Position numbers and translations under genes: made by a program
The notes under the pieces: generated by a model
What the model saw: only the letters and a program-made list of their open reading frames with translations
Database searches by the model: none
What the model was told of the DNA's origin: nothing
From: Erythrobacter sp. CCH5-A1
Lineage (GTDB): Bacteria > Pseudomonadota > Alphaproteobacteria > Sphingomonadales > Sphingomonadaceae
Reading direction: 5' to 3'
NCBI RefSeq assembly: GCF_001557115.1
Contig: NZ_LSKQ01000177.1
Location: forward strand, 1 to 64,000
Length of the DNA: 64,000 bases
In this document: piece after piece, positions 7,480 to 19,046 of the stretch
Layout of the letters: each line of letters starts with the position of its first letter
How positions within the stretch are numbered: position 1 is the stretch's first letter

Positions 7480-8412
7480 ATGAGCGTAGCACCCCTCTAC
7501 ACCCCCGCGCCGCGCGACCCCGCGCGCTCGTTTCAGGACATGATCCTGACGCTCCACGACTTCTGGAGCGCCGAGGCAGGCTGCGTCATCCTCCAGCCCT
7601 ACGACATGCGCATGGGCGCCGGCACCTTCCACACCGCGACCACCCTGCGCGCATTGGGGCCGGAGCCGTGGAACGCCGCCTTCGTCCAGCCCTGCCGCCG
7701 CCCGACCGACGGGCGCTACGGCGAGAACCCCAACCGGCTCCAGCACTATTACCAGTATCAGGTGATCCTGAAGCCCTCGCCGCCCGACATTCAGGAGCTC
7801 TATCTGAAGAGCCTCGCCGCGATCGGGATCGACCCGCTGGCGCACGACATCCGATTTGTCGAGGACGACTGGGAATCGCCGACACTCGGCGCCTGGGGTC
7901 TCGGGTGGGAAGTGTGGTGCGACGGGATGGAAGTCACCCAGTTCACCTATTTCCAGCAAATGGGCGGCTTCGATTGCAAGCCGGTCGCGGGCGAGCTGAC
8001 CTACGGATTGGAGCGGCTCGCGATGTACATCCAGGGCGTCGACAACGTCTATGACCTCGCCTTCAACGCCGCCGGCGTCACCTATGGCGAGGTGTTCCTC
8101 GAGAACGAGCGCCAGATGTCCAAGTGGAACTTCGAGGTCGCCAACACCGAAGCGCTGTTCGACCTCTTCGCCAAGGCCGAGGCCGAGTGCCGCAACGCGC
8201 TCGCCGCAGGCGTCCCCATCGCCGCCTACGAGCAGGCGATCGAGGCGAGCCATGTCTTCAACCTCCTGCAAGCCCGCGGCGTGATCTCGGTGCAGGAACG
8301 CGCCAGCTACATGGGCCGCGTCCGCGACCTCGCGCGCTCCAGTTGCGAGGCCTATGCCGAGAAGATGACGCCCGATTGGCAGGCCAAGTATCCCGGGTGG
8401 AGCCTCGTCTGA
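7480..8412 (+). CDS. glyQ: Glycyl-tRNA synthetase alpha subunit
   Basis: Catalytic subunit of the heterotetrameric bacterial glycyl-tRNA synthetase, which attaches glycine to tRNA-Gly. The 310-residue product shows the class II GlyQ core: [20 protein letters not shown] near the N-terminus, then [22 protein letters not shown] and [21 protein letters not shown] at 7480 is chosen because homologues begin just before that first segment. Its stop overlaps the glyS start by one base (TGATG). Confidence 0.97.
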   Translation: MSVAPLYTPAPRDPARSFQDMILTLHDFWSAEAGCVILQPYDMRMGAGTFHTATTLRALGPEPWNAAFVQPCRRPTDGRYGENPNRLQHYYQYQVILKPSPPDIQELYLKSLAAIGIDPLAHDIRFVEDDWESPTLGAWGLGWEVWCDGMEVTQFTYFQQMGGFDCKPVAGELTYGLERLAMYIQGVDNVYDLAFNAAGVTYGEVFLENERQMSKWNFEVANTEALFDLFAKAEAECRNALAAGVPIAAYEQAIEASHVFNLLQARGVISVQERASYMGRVRDLARSSCEAYAEKMTPDWQAKYPGWSLV

Positions 8413-10652
8413 TGGCCGACTTCCTGCTCGAACTGCGCTGCGAGGAAATCCCTGCCCGGATGCAGCCCAAGGCCAAAGAGGATCTGGCGCGGCTGTTCAC
8501 CGATGCGCTGGCCAAGGCCGGCCTGTCGGCGGGCTCGGTCGAAACCTTTGCCACGCCGCGCCGCTTGGCGCTGATCGCCAAGGACCTGCCGCTTGCGACC
8601 GCAGCGGTGAGCGAGGAAACCAAGGGGCCGAAGGTCGGTGCGCCGCCGCAAGCGCTGGAAGGCTTCCTGCGCAAGATGGGCCTCACCGCCGAGCAGTTGA
8701 CCGAGCGTGACGGCGTCTGGTTCGCGGTCGTGGAGAAGCCGGGCCGCGAGACCGCTGCGGTGTTGGCCGAAACGATCCCGGCGATCATCCGCGCCTTCCC
8801 CTGGCCCAAGTCGATGCGCTGGGGCGCCGCTTCGCTCACCACGGAAAGCTTGCGCTGGGTACGGCCGCTTTCGGGCATCATCGCCTTGCTCGACGATGCC
8901 GTGATCCCTTGCGAAATCGACGGAATCGCGAGCGGGCGCACGACAATGGGGCACCGGTTCCACCATTCCGGCCCCGTCGAAGTCGCCAACGCCGGGACCT
9001 ATATCGAAACCCTGCGCGCAGCACATGTGGTCGTCCACTTCTCCGAGCGCTGCCGCCTCATCCGCGAGGGCGCCGAACGCGCCGCCACCGAAGCGGGCCT
9101 TACGCTTGTCGCCGACGAGGGGTTGGTGGTCGAGAACGCTGGCCTCACCGAATACCCCGTTCCCCTGCTCGGCCGCTTCGACGAGGCGTTTCTCGACGTG
9201 CCGCCCGAAGTCATCCAGCTCACCGCGCGGGTGAACCAGAAGTATTTCGTGTGCGAGGATGCGCAGGGCAAGCTCGCCAACGCCTTCGTCTGCACCGCGA
9301 ACATCGATCCGCTTGACCCCGCTGTGGTGGTCGACGGCAACCGCAAGGTCCTCGCTGCGCGCCTTAGCGATGCGCGGTTCTTCTGGGAGCAGGACCAGAA
9401 GACCCCGCTCGCGGTTCACGCCGAGAAGCTGTCGCGCATCACCTTCCACGAGAAGCTCGGCACCGTCGCCGACAAGGTCGAGCGGGTGGCGAAGCTGGCG
9501 CGCTGGTTGGTTGAAGCTGACATCGTGAAACCAGTCGAGGATACCCCGCAGGCCAAGACCAAGCTGTATAATGACGTTCAGAATGCAGCTGCCCTGTGCA
9601 AGGTTGATCTCGTTACCGAGATGGTCGGCGAGTTCCCGGAATTGCAGGGCCTGATGGGCGGCTACTACGCGGCGAAGGAAGGTCTGCCGCAGGAAGTGTC
9701 GGACGCGATCCGCGATCACTACAAGCCGGTCGGGCAGGGGGACGATGTGCCCACTGCGCCGGTGACGGTGGCGGTGTCGCTGGCGGACAAGCTGGATAGC
9801 CTCTGCCAGTTTTTCTTGATCGATGAGGCTCCCACCGGCTCGAAAGACCCGTTCGCACTTCGCAGAGCGGCAATTGCGGTGATCTCATTGGTCCTTGCAA
9901 ACTCGCTTCGATTCCGAATGCAGGATGTCCTCCTTAAGGCCGTCGAGGATGATCAGGAGAAGTTTGAGAAGGTCTTCTTCGGACATACCGAAAAAGGGCT
10001 GGGTGCCTTCTTCGCCGACCGCCTCAAGGTCCAGCAGCGCGAAGCTGGCGTCCGCCACGACCTGATCGACGCGGTCTTCGCGCTCGGCGGGGAGGACGAT
10101 CTCGTCCGCCTGCTCGCCCGCGTCCATGCGCTGCAGGCCTTCGTCACCACCGAGGACGGCGCCAATCTCCTCGCGGGCTACAAGCGCGCGGCGAACATCC
10201 TCAAGAAAGAGAACTACCTCGTCTCCTCGGCGCAGGCCGGGACCCAGAACGAGGGCGCGGAACTGGGTTCCGGCCTGCGCCGGAATGACGGAATTGCACA
10301 GACCGGCGAGGAAGACCCGCTCGCCATGGTCGACGATCCCGACGTGGGCGACATCCTCGCCGAAGAAGCCCGCGCGCATTCAGCACTTTCCTACACGCCC
10401 GAAGAAGCGGAAAAGGCGCTGATCGACGCGCTCGACGCCGCCGCCCCGCGCGCTGCCGCGGCGGTGGAGGCCGAGAAGTTCGCCGATGCCATGGCTGCGC
10501 TCGCCACCTTGCGCGCTCCCATCGACCGGTTCTTTGAAGAGGTGACCGTCAACGACCCCGACGCGGACAAGCGCGCCGCGCGCCTTGCCCTGCTCGCGCG
10601 TTTCCGCGATGCGGTGCACCGGGTAGCAGATTTCAGCCGTATCGAGGGGTGA
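8412..10652 (+). CDS. glyS: Glycyl-tRNA synthetase beta subunit
   Basis: A 746-residue beta subunit that binds tRNA-Gly. It begins [21 protein letters not shown], the normal start, and ends with the DALR-type anticodon-binding region (LLAGYKRAANILKKE then PIDRFFEEVTVNDPD). It is longer than typical enzymes of about 690 residues. Part of the excess, residues about 604-626, is encoded by a palindromic repeat inserted in frame after NILKKENYL, with an acidic segment following. The reading frame stays open, so the enzyme should work. Translationally coupled to glyQ. Confidence 0.96.
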   Translation: MADFLLELRCEEIPARMQPKAKEDLARLFTDALAKAGLSAGSVETFATPRRLALIAKDLPLATAAVSEETKGPKVGAPPQALEGFLRKMGLTAEQLTERDGVWFAVVEKPGRETAAVLAETIPAIIRAFPWPKSMRWGAASLTTESLRWVRPLSGIIALLDDAVIPCEIDGIASGRTTMGHRFHHSGPVEVANAGTYIETLRAAHVVVHFSERCRLIREGAERAATEAGLTLVADEGLVVENAGLTEYPVPLLGRFDEAFLDVPPEVIQLTARVNQKYFVCEDAQGKLANAFVCTANIDPLDPAVVVDGNRKVLAARLSDARFFWEQDQKTPLAVHAEKLSRITFHEKLGTVADKVERVAKLARWLVEADIVKPVEDTPQAKTKLYNDVQNAAALCKVDLVTEMVGEFPELQGLMGGYYAAKEGLPQEVSDAIRDHYKPVGQGDDVPTAPVTVAVSLADKLDSLCQFFLIDEAPTGSKDPFALRRAAIAVISLVLANSLRFRMQDVLLKAVEDDQEKFEKVFFGHTEKGLGAFFADRLKVQQREAGVRHDLIDAVFALGGEDDLVRLLARVHALQAFVTTEDGANLLAGYKRAANILKKENYLVSSAQAGTQNEGAELGSGLRRNDGIAQTGEEDPLAMVDDPDVGDILAEEARAHSALSYTPEEAEKALIDALDAAAPRAAAAVEAEKFADAMAALATLRAPIDRFFEEVTVNDPDADKRAARLALLARFRDAVHRVADFSRIEG
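10221..10289 (+). repeat. Palindromic repeat element inside glyS
   Basis: Arms 10221-10247 and 10263-10289 match as inverted repeats at 22 of 27 positions around a 15-base loop. The core GGCGCAGGCCGG and flanking ACCCAG resemble the dispersed palindromes that encode PACAGMT-like peptides in other proteobacteria. Length is 69 bp, a multiple of three, and it adds VSSAQAGTQNEGAELG and seven more residues to GlyS. Confidence 0.75.
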
Positions 10653-10731
10653 GGATTTCCGCCTCTGTACAGTGTCTCACGTGTCTCACGGTTCAGCCTT
10701 GTGCCGCCGCTGCTTAACAGGATGATGTGAC

Positions 10732-13394
<2,663 letters not shown>

Positions 13395-13398
<4 letters not shown>

Positions 13399-14162
13399 GT
13401 CCCGGCGAGGGACCGCCGCCCGGTGAGGGTGACGATCTCGAAGATGTCAGGGGTCTTGCCGTCCGGCTCGGCGCGCGCGGCAAAGGCAGCGCGGGCGCGG
13501 GCGAGGGCGGCCCGCCCGAGCGGCGCGGCAGGTTTGGCGAGGGCATTGCCGAGGCCCTGATCGCGCAGGTCGCTCACCAAGCGGTCAAGCGAGGAATAGC
13601 GCACGCTCAGAGTATGGGTGTCGACCACCGGGTCCTTCCACCCGGCGCGCTGGAGCAGGCCGGGCGCGGCGCGGGCATCGACCATGGGGTGAAGCCGGGC
13701 TGCGGGCCTGTCGGGCTCAGCCGCCAGCATCGCGGCGCGCAGGGCGGGGAGGCTCTGCCCGCCAATGAAGCTCGCGATCACGAGCCCGCCGGGGGTCAGC
13801 GCATGGCGCAGGTGGATCAGCGCGCCGGGCAGATCGTTGACGGCATCGAGCTGGCCGATCACGCCGATGAAATCGAAGGGACTGCCCGCGAGGGGTTCGG
13901 CGGGATTGCCGGTGAGATCGACGGCGACCTCGCCGCCGCCCTGCCGCAGATGGGCCTCAAGCATGGCCGGTGCCCCGCCGATCAGCAGCGCCCGCGCGGG
14001 GGCATGGCGCACGAAGCTCAGCCGCTCGATCATGTCCTCGGCCATCTCGTCGACGAGGAAGTGCGCCGCATCCGCACGGGACCGCAGGCGCGCGGACGAG
14101 CGCAGCGCGCGGGCCACGCGGCGATGTTCGGCGAAGATGGTGGGAACGGCGGCGGCGGTCAT
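13395..14162 (-). CDS. SAM-dependent methyltransferase-like protein (BioC/NDUFAF5 type)
   Basis: A 255-residue protein resembling the C-terminal half of BioC/NDUFAF5-type methyltransferases: PTIFAEHRRVARALRSSARL, DFIGVIGQLDAVNDLPGALIHLRHAL and TPGGLVIASFIGGQSLPALR. The usual glycine motif I is replaced by LLIGGAPAMLEAHL, so cofactor binding may be altered. The ATG at 14162 matches the family start; an ATG 14 codons upstream adds an unlikely extension. Divergent from comF across 56 bp. Confidence 0.75.
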
Positions 14163-14218
14163 GCGGCGACGCCCTGCCGCGCTTGCCTCTTGAGCGCAAG
14201 CCATGCGACACTCGCGCG

Positions 14219-14914
14219 ATGGCAGTGGTCGCTCACCTTGCCCGGCATTTCGCGCCCCTGGTGGATTTCATCTATCCGCCGCGCTGCCCCGCGTGCGGAG
14301 CAGCGATCGCTGCGCAGGCGGGACTGTGCACCGATTGCTGGAGCACGCTCGAGGTGCCCGAGCACCCGGAATCGCCCGGCCACGCGGTGCCGGTCTATGC
14401 CGCGACCTACTATAACGAAACCTCGCGAAAGCTGGTGCTTGCCTACAAGCACGGCGGACGGATTGCGCTGTCGGGGCTGTTGGCGCGGCTGATTGCGGCG
14501 CGCATGCCCGAGCCGCTCGCGGGACGCGCGCCGCCGCTGCTGGTGCCGGTGCCGCTCCACCGCTGGCGACTGTGGAGCCGGGGGTTCAACCAGGCGGCTC
14601 TGCTTGCGCAGGCGCTCCAGAAGCAGGGCAAGGGCGAAGTGGCGGTGGCGGCGCTGGTGCGGTTCCGGCGCACGCCAAACCTCGGCGGGCTGGGCCGCGA
14701 GGCGCGCGAGCGGGTGCTGACCGGGGCGATCCGCCTCGCCCCGGGCGCGGCGGCGCGGGTCCGGGGGCGCGACGTGGTGCTGGTCGACGACGTGCTCACC
14801 AGCGGAGCAACGAGCCGCGCGTGCCTTTCCGCGATTGCCGGCGCGGCGCCTTCGAGCATCGCGATCGCGTGTTTTGCGCGGGTGGAGGAAGACCACAAGC
14901 TCGCGCATCCCTGA
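14219..14914 (+). CDS. comF: ComF family phosphoribosyltransferase-like protein
   Basis: A 231-residue ComF protein. The N-terminal double zinc ribbon has C23, C26, C37 and C40 (CPAC...CTDC). The C-terminal half is a type I phosphoribosyltransferase fold with the PRPP motif VVLVDDVLTSGAT and the NQA-type segment SRGFNQAALLAQAL. ComF proteins act in natural transformation or DNA salvage (GntX in E. coli); the enzymatic role is unproven. No other competence genes lie in the window. Confidence 0.9.
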   Translation: MAVVAHLARHFAPLVDFIYPPRCPACGAAIAAQAGLCTDCWSTLEVPEHPESPGHAVPVYAATYYNETSRKLVLAYKHGGRIALSGLLARLIAARMPEPLAGRAPPLLVPVPLHRWRLWSRGFNQAALLAQALQKQGKGEVAVAALVRFRRTPNLGGLGREARERVLTGAIRLAPGAAARVRGRDVVLVDDVLTSGATSRACLSAIAGAAPSSIAIACFARVEEDHKLAHP

Positions 14915-15293
14915 GCCTCCGGGCCCCGTAAACACATAACGCCCGAGGTCTTTCGACCCTGGGCGCCACGTGACGAAACGGTGCGGATCCACCCCAAAGG
15001 GCAATGGCAGCGACCCCCTAACTTCGCTGCCGGGATCCAGTCCCTATCGTTCAACCGGTCGCGCTGGCACCCCGCTGCCAGTTTCGCGGTCCGGTCACCC
15101 CCTGAACCCGGCACCGGGCGGTGCCGCGTGTTCGAGTGGAGAACCCCTTGCGAAGGCTCCGCAGGCTTTCTTCCACCGAGTTGCCTAACGCGGAAGACGA
15201 AACCTTGGCGGGGGCAATTTTTTGTGACTTGCTGTTGTCTGGTTGCAACAATCCTTGCATGAGCCGCCTCCGCACTATCCTGGAGTTGCCTCA
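14915..15293. other. 379-bp non-coding gap rich in hairpins, candidate structured RNA
   Basis: No convincing gene fits here. The sequence holds several inverted repeats in series: GCCCGAGGTC/GACCCTGGGC with a TTTC loop near 14941-14964, GGCAGCGA/TCGCTGCC framed by two GGATCC copies (about 14986-15034), CTGGCA/TGCCAG (about 15064-15081), CGGCACC/GGTGCCG with a GGGC loop (about 15109-15126), and an outer pair GTGGAGAA/TTCTTCCAC enclosing CCTTGCGAAGG (about 15137-15176). I could not match hallmarks of 6S RNA, tmRNA, RNase P or SRP RNA. The last 70 bp should carry the hisI promoter; a T6 tract is at about 15217. Confidence 0.4.
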
Positions 15294-15689
15294 GTGACCG
15301 ATCCCGTCCTCACTTCCGAAGAGCGCGAAAAGGGCCTTGTCTTTGCTCCCAAATTCGATGCCGCAGGGCTTCTGACCGCGGTCGTGGTCGATGCTGCGGA
15401 CGGCACTGTGCTGGTCGTGGCGCACATGAACGCCGAGGCGCTCGCGAAGACGCTCGAGACCGGCAAGGTGCACTTCTGGTCGCGATCGCGCGGGGCACTG
15501 TGGATGAAGGGCGAGACTTCGGGGCATGTCCTCGCCGTGGAGACGGTGCTGACCGACTGCGATCAGGACGCGCTGCTGATTCGCGCCACGCCCGCCGGCC
15601 CCACCTGCCACACGGGCGCGCGTTCCTGCTTTTACCGCGAAGTGATTCCGGGCGAGGGCGGGGTGGCGCTCCGGCGCAAGGATACTTGA
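15294..15689 (+). CDS. hisI: Phosphoribosyl-AMP cyclohydrolase
   Basis: Opens the ring of phosphoribosyl-AMP in the third step of histidine synthesis. The 131-residue protein shows all family blocks: [42 protein letters not shown] and [15 protein letters not shown], including the zinc cysteines and metal-binding aspartates. It starts at GTG 15294 with GGAG eight bases upstream. It is a stand-alone HisI without the HisE domain. A MerR-type operator overlaps its stop codon. Confidence 0.96.
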   Translation: MTDPVLTSEEREKGLVFAPKFDAAGLLTAVVVDAADGTVLVVAHMNAEALAKTLETGKVHFWSRSRGALWMKGETSGHVLAVETVLTDCDQDALLIRATPAGPTCHTGARSCFYREVIPGEGGVALRRKDT

Positions 15690-15708
15690 CGCTCACGTAA
15701 ACGTAAGG
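15685..15708 (+). promoter_or_regulatory. Likely MerR-type operator
   Basis: An imperfect palindrome CTTGACG-N10-CGTAAGG with ACGTAA repeated twice in tandem inside it. It ends 13 bp before the MerR-family gene and overlaps the hisI stop. ACGTAA-type halves are known for LiuR-like MerR regulators of acyl-CoA catabolism, matching the downstream acyl-CoA dehydrogenase. Assignment is inferred. Confidence 0.45.
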
Positions 15709-15721
15709 TAGAGCGCGGGAC

Positions 15722-16183
15722 ATGGCTACCGCTCCCGCATCCACCGCCGCCGTCGATCCCGCCGCCGAACCGCGCCGCAACGGTGCGCATCTCGACCGGC
15801 CGGATGTCCACGAGCGCGAGCACTTCACCATCTCCGACCTCACCTCGGAGTTCGGCTGCACCGCGCGCGCGCTGCGTTTCTATGAGGACGAGGGGCTGAT
15901 CAGCCCCGCGCGCGTCGGCCTCACCCGCGTCTATTCCAAGCGTGACCGCGCGCGCCTCGCGTGGATCATGCGCGCCAAGAATGTCGGCTTCTCGCTGACC
16001 GAAATCCGCGAGATGATCGACCTCTACGATCTCGACGACGGGCGTGTCGAACAGCGCCGCGTCACGATCGAGAAATGCCGCGCGCATATCGCCAAGCTGA
16101 AGGCGCAGCGCGACGACATCGACAGCTCGATCAAGGAACTGACCGACTTCGTGGCCGAAATCGAAAAGCTCGATCTGCGCTGA
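15722..16183 (+). CDS. MerR family transcriptional regulator
   Basis: A 153-residue regulator. After a disordered N-terminus of about 33 residues comes the MerR winged helix: FTISDLTSEFGCTARALRFYEDEGLISPAR, then YSKRDRARLAWIMRAKNVGFSL. A C-terminal coiled coil for dimerisation starts near residue 112. No metal-binding cysteine cluster is present. Its position 51 bp before an acyl-CoA dehydrogenase gene, and the ACGTAA-type site in front, suggest control of fatty-acid or branched-chain acyl-CoA breakdown, as for LiuR/PsrA-type systems. Confidence 0.9.
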   Translation: MATAPASTAAVDPAAEPRRNGAHLDRPDVHEREHFTISDLTSEFGCTARALRFYEDEGLISPARVGLTRVYSKRDRARLAWIMRAKNVGFSLTEIREMIDLYDLDDGRVEQRRVTIEKCRAHIAKLKAQRDDIDSSIKELTDFVAEIEKLDLR

Positions 16184-16234
16184 TGCGCTAGGCCATACCC
16201 GTTTCACCCGTCCGCATACCAGAGGGATCCACAG

Positions 16235-18040
16235 ATGCCGACCTACACCGCGCCCACCCGCGACACGCGTTTCATCGTCAACGAAGTGCTCGATCTGGCG
16301 AGCTACGGCAATCTGCCGGGCTTCGAGAACGCCACCCCCGATATGATCGAGACGGTCATCAACGAGGCCGGCAAGTTCTGCGCCGAGGTGCTCGCGCCGA
16401 TCAACCAGGCGGGCGACGAGCATGGCTGCACCCGGCACGAAGACGGCTCGGTCACCACGCCCCCGGGTTTCAAGGAGGCCTACCAGGCCTATGTCGAAAG
16501 CGGTTGGGGCACGCTTGCCCAGCCCGAGGAGTTCGGCGGGCAGGGCTTGCCGCATGTGCTCGGCTTCGTGCTCGAGGAGTATACCGGCACCGCCAACCAG
16601 GCCTTCGCGATGTATCCGGGCCTCACCCACGGCGCGGTCTCGGCGATTCTCGCCAAGGGTTCGGACGAGCAGAAGGCCACTTACGTGCCCAAGATGATCT
16701 CGGGCGAATGGTCGGGCACGATGAACCTCACCGAGCCGCACTGCGGCACCGATCTCGGCATGATCCGCACCAAGGCCGTTCCGAACGGTGATGGCACCTA
16801 TGCGATCACCGGCACCAAGATCTTCATCTCGGCCGGCGAGCATGACCTCACCAGCAACATCATCCACCTGGTGCTGGCCAAGACCCCGGGCGCGCCGGAT
16901 TCGACCAAGGGTATCTCGCTCTTCATCGTGCCCAAGTTCATCCTCGACGAGAACGGCAATCCGGGCTTGCGCAACGGCGTTACCTGCGGGTCGATCGAGA
17001 AGAAGATGGGCATCCACGGCAACGCCACGTGCCTGCTCAATTATGACGGCGCGACCGGCTACCTCGTGGGAGAGGAGAACAAGGGGTTGGCCGCGATGTT
17101 CATCATGATGAACGCAGCCCGCCTCGGCGTCGGCATCCAGGGCTATGCCCAGGCCGAGGTCGCCTACCAGAACGCCGTCGCCTACGCGCTCGACCGGCGT
17201 CAGGGCCGCGCGCTGACCGGCCCGGCCGAGCCCGAGGCCAAGGCCGATCCGATCTTCGTCCACCCCGACGTGCGCCGCATGCTGATGGACGCCAAGGTCT
17301 TCACCGAGGCGATGCGCGCCCTGTGCCTGTGGGGCGCGCTCCAGGTCGATCTCACCCACAAGGCCCAGACCGAGGAAGAGCGCGAGCAGGCCGACCTGCT
17401 GATCGGGCTGATGACCCCCGTCATCAAGGGCTACGGCACCGACAAGGGCTATGACATCGCCAACAACATGCAGCAGGTCTATGGCGGCCACGGCTATGTG
17501 CGCGAGTGGGGCATGGAGCAGTTCGTGCGCGATAGCCGCATCGCGATGATCTACGAAGGCGCCAACGGCGTGCAGGCGATGGACCTGTGCGGCCGCAAGC
17601 TCGCCGCTGGCGGCGGCAAGGCGATCCAGGCCTTCTTCGCGATGATCGACGAGGAAATTGCCGCCGCCAAGCAGGTGGCAGAACTCGCTCCTGTCGCCGA
17701 GCGTCTCGAAAAGGCGCTGGGCGAGCAGAAGGCGGCGACGCAGTGGTTCATGATGAACGCCTTCACCAATCCCAATCACCTCGGCGCGGGCGCGCATCAC
17801 TACATGCATATCATGGGCATCGTGACGCTCGGGCACTTCTGGCTGAAGATGGCCAAGGTGGCGCTGACAAAGCTTGCCGAGGGCGGCGAGGACAAGGCGT
17901 TCTACGAAGCCAAGCTCGTCTCGGCCAATTACTATGCCGAGCGCTTCCTCCCCGATGCGGGCGCGCTGCGCCGCAAGCTCGAGGCGGGCAGCGAATACAT
18001 GATGAAGCTCCCGGCCGAGGCCTTCGCGACCGCCGCGTAA
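16235..18040 (+). CDS. Acyl-CoA dehydrogenase (large, DmdC-like type)
   Basis: FAD enzyme of 601 residues, the larger acyl-CoA dehydrogenase class with an extra C-terminal domain. Visible blocks are MNLTEPHCGTDLGMIRTKA, KIFISAGEHDL, the flavin/CoA region QVYGGHGYVREWGMEQFVRD and IYEGANGVQAMDL, in which E441 aligns with the catalytic base. The C-terminal domain (about 470-601) resembles that of DmdC and related enzymes. Substrate is not resolved by sequence: long-chain acyl-CoA or 3-methylthiopropanoyl-CoA are both possible. Cotranscribed with the MerR gene. Confidence 0.92.
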   Translation: MPTYTAPTRDTRFIVNEVLDLASYGNLPGFENATPDMIETVINEAGKFCAEVLAPINQAGDEHGCTRHEDGSVTTPPGFKEAYQAYVESGWGTLAQPEEFGGQGLPHVLGFVLEEYTGTANQAFAMYPGLTHGAVSAILAKGSDEQKATYVPKMISGEWSGTMNLTEPHCGTDLGMIRTKAVPNGDGTYAITGTKIFISAGEHDLTSNIIHLVLAKTPGAPDSTKGISLFIVPKFILDENGNPGLRNGVTCGSIEKKMGIHGNATCLLNYDGATGYLVGEENKGLAAMFIMMNAARLGVGIQGYAQAEVAYQNAVAYALDRRQGRALTGPAEPEAKADPIFVHPDVRRMLMDAKVFTEAMRALCLWGALQVDLTHKAQTEEEREQADLLIGLMTPVIKGYGTDKGYDIANNMQQVYGGHGYVREWGMEQFVRDSRIAMIYEGANGVQAMDLCGRKLAAGGGKAIQAFFAMIDEEIAAAKQVAELAPVAERLEKALGEQKAATQWFMMNAFTNPNHLGAGAHHYMHIMGIVTLGHFWLKMAKVALTKLAEGGEDKAFYEAKLVSANYYAERFLPDAGALRRKLEAGSEYMMKLPAEAFATAA

Positions 18041-18138
18041 GCCCTTCGCCGCGCATTTCCGGTATGATTGCGGGGCCGCCATGTTGCTGCATGGCGGCCC
18101 CTGTGCTTTGTGGGGTGCGAAAGAGGAGCACGGGCACG

Positions 18139-19005
18139 ATGATGCGGCGGTGGTTTCTGGCTTTGCTGGCCGCGATGATGTTCGCGGCACCCGCCGTTGC
18201 CGCGGGCGCGACCGGACAGGCCGGACGCTTCGTCTTCAGCGGGTGGGATGGCCCGCCGCTCCCTGTCTTTTACCAGTTGCCCGAGACGGTCACGCCCGAC
18301 ACGCGCGTCGTCTTCATCATGCACGGCGTCAACCGCGATGCCGACCGCTACCGCGACGAATGGGCGGCGCATGCCAGGCGCCTCGGCTTCATCGTCATCG
18401 CCCCGCAATTCGCTGCCGCCGACTTTCCCGGCTCGCTCGGCTACAACACCGGTTACTTCACCGAGGAGGATGGCACAGCGCGCCCGCGCAGCCGCTGGTC
18501 CTTTGCGGCGATCGAACCGTTGTTCGACGATGTCCGCCAGCGCTTCGGCACGCGGGTGGAGCGCTATGCGATCTACGGTCACTCCGCCGGGGCGCAATTC
18601 GTTCACCGCTACGTGCTGTTCATGCCCGAGGCGCGGATTGATCGGGCCATTGCTGCCAATGCCGGATGGTACACCATGCCCGACTCCGGCACCGCCTTTC
18701 CCTACGGTCTCGGTGCAACGCCGATTGGGGCCGAGGGGCTTGCAGCCGCGCTCGGCAAGCCGCTGATGGTGCTGCTCGGCACGGCCGATACCGACCGCGC
18801 CGATCCCGATCTGCGAAAGACCCCCGAGGCCGATGCGCAGGGGCCGCACCGCTACGCCCGCGGGCAGGCATTCTTCGCGCGCGGGGAGGCCGCCGCCGCG
18901 GCGGCCGGTGTCCCCTTCGCTTGGCAGCTCGAGCGGGTGCCGGGGATCGCGCACAGCAACGCCGGCATGGCCGAAGCGGCCGCGGCGCTGATCGCCGGGC
19001 GGTAA
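18139..19005 (+). CDS. Secreted alpha/beta hydrolase
   Basis: A 288-residue protein with a Sec signal (residues 1-22, ending PAVAAGA). The hydrolase fold shows the oxyanion strand VVFIMHGVNRDADRY and the nucleophile elbow YGHSAGAQ with Ser149; a late histidine in GIAHSNAG completes a triad. It resembles secreted esterases and poly-hydroxybutyrate-depolymerase-like proteins, but the substrate is unknown. AAGAGGA precedes the tandem ATG start codons. It lies 98 bp after the acyl-CoA dehydrogenase. Confidence 0.82.
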   Translation: MMRRWFLALLAAMMFAAPAVAAGATGQAGRFVFSGWDGPPLPVFYQLPETVTPDTRVVFIMHGVNRDADRYRDEWAAHARRLGFIVIAPQFAAADFPGSLGYNTGYFTEEDGTARPRSRWSFAAIEPLFDDVRQRFGTRVERYAIYGHSAGAQFVHRYVLFMPEARIDRAIAANAGWYTMPDSGTAFPYGLGATPIGAEGLAAALGKPLMVLLGTADTDRADPDLRKTPEADAQGPHRYARGQAFFARGEAAAAAAGVPFAWQLERVPGIAHSNAGMAEAAAALIAGR

Positions 19006-19046
19006 GGCCTGCTTCGCCGGTTCCCCGGCGCGCAGGGTGCCGCCGG

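Noticed and set aside
15120-15150. tRNA-like T-loop (GTTCGAGT)
   Set aside because: No acceptor or anticodon arms fit around it.
14915-15293. tmRNA, 6S RNA, RNase P RNA or SRP RNA
   Set aside because: I looked for the tag codons, the GAGGAAAGTCC block, the T-loop and the SRP apical loop on both strands and found none. Only a generic structured-RNA call is kept.
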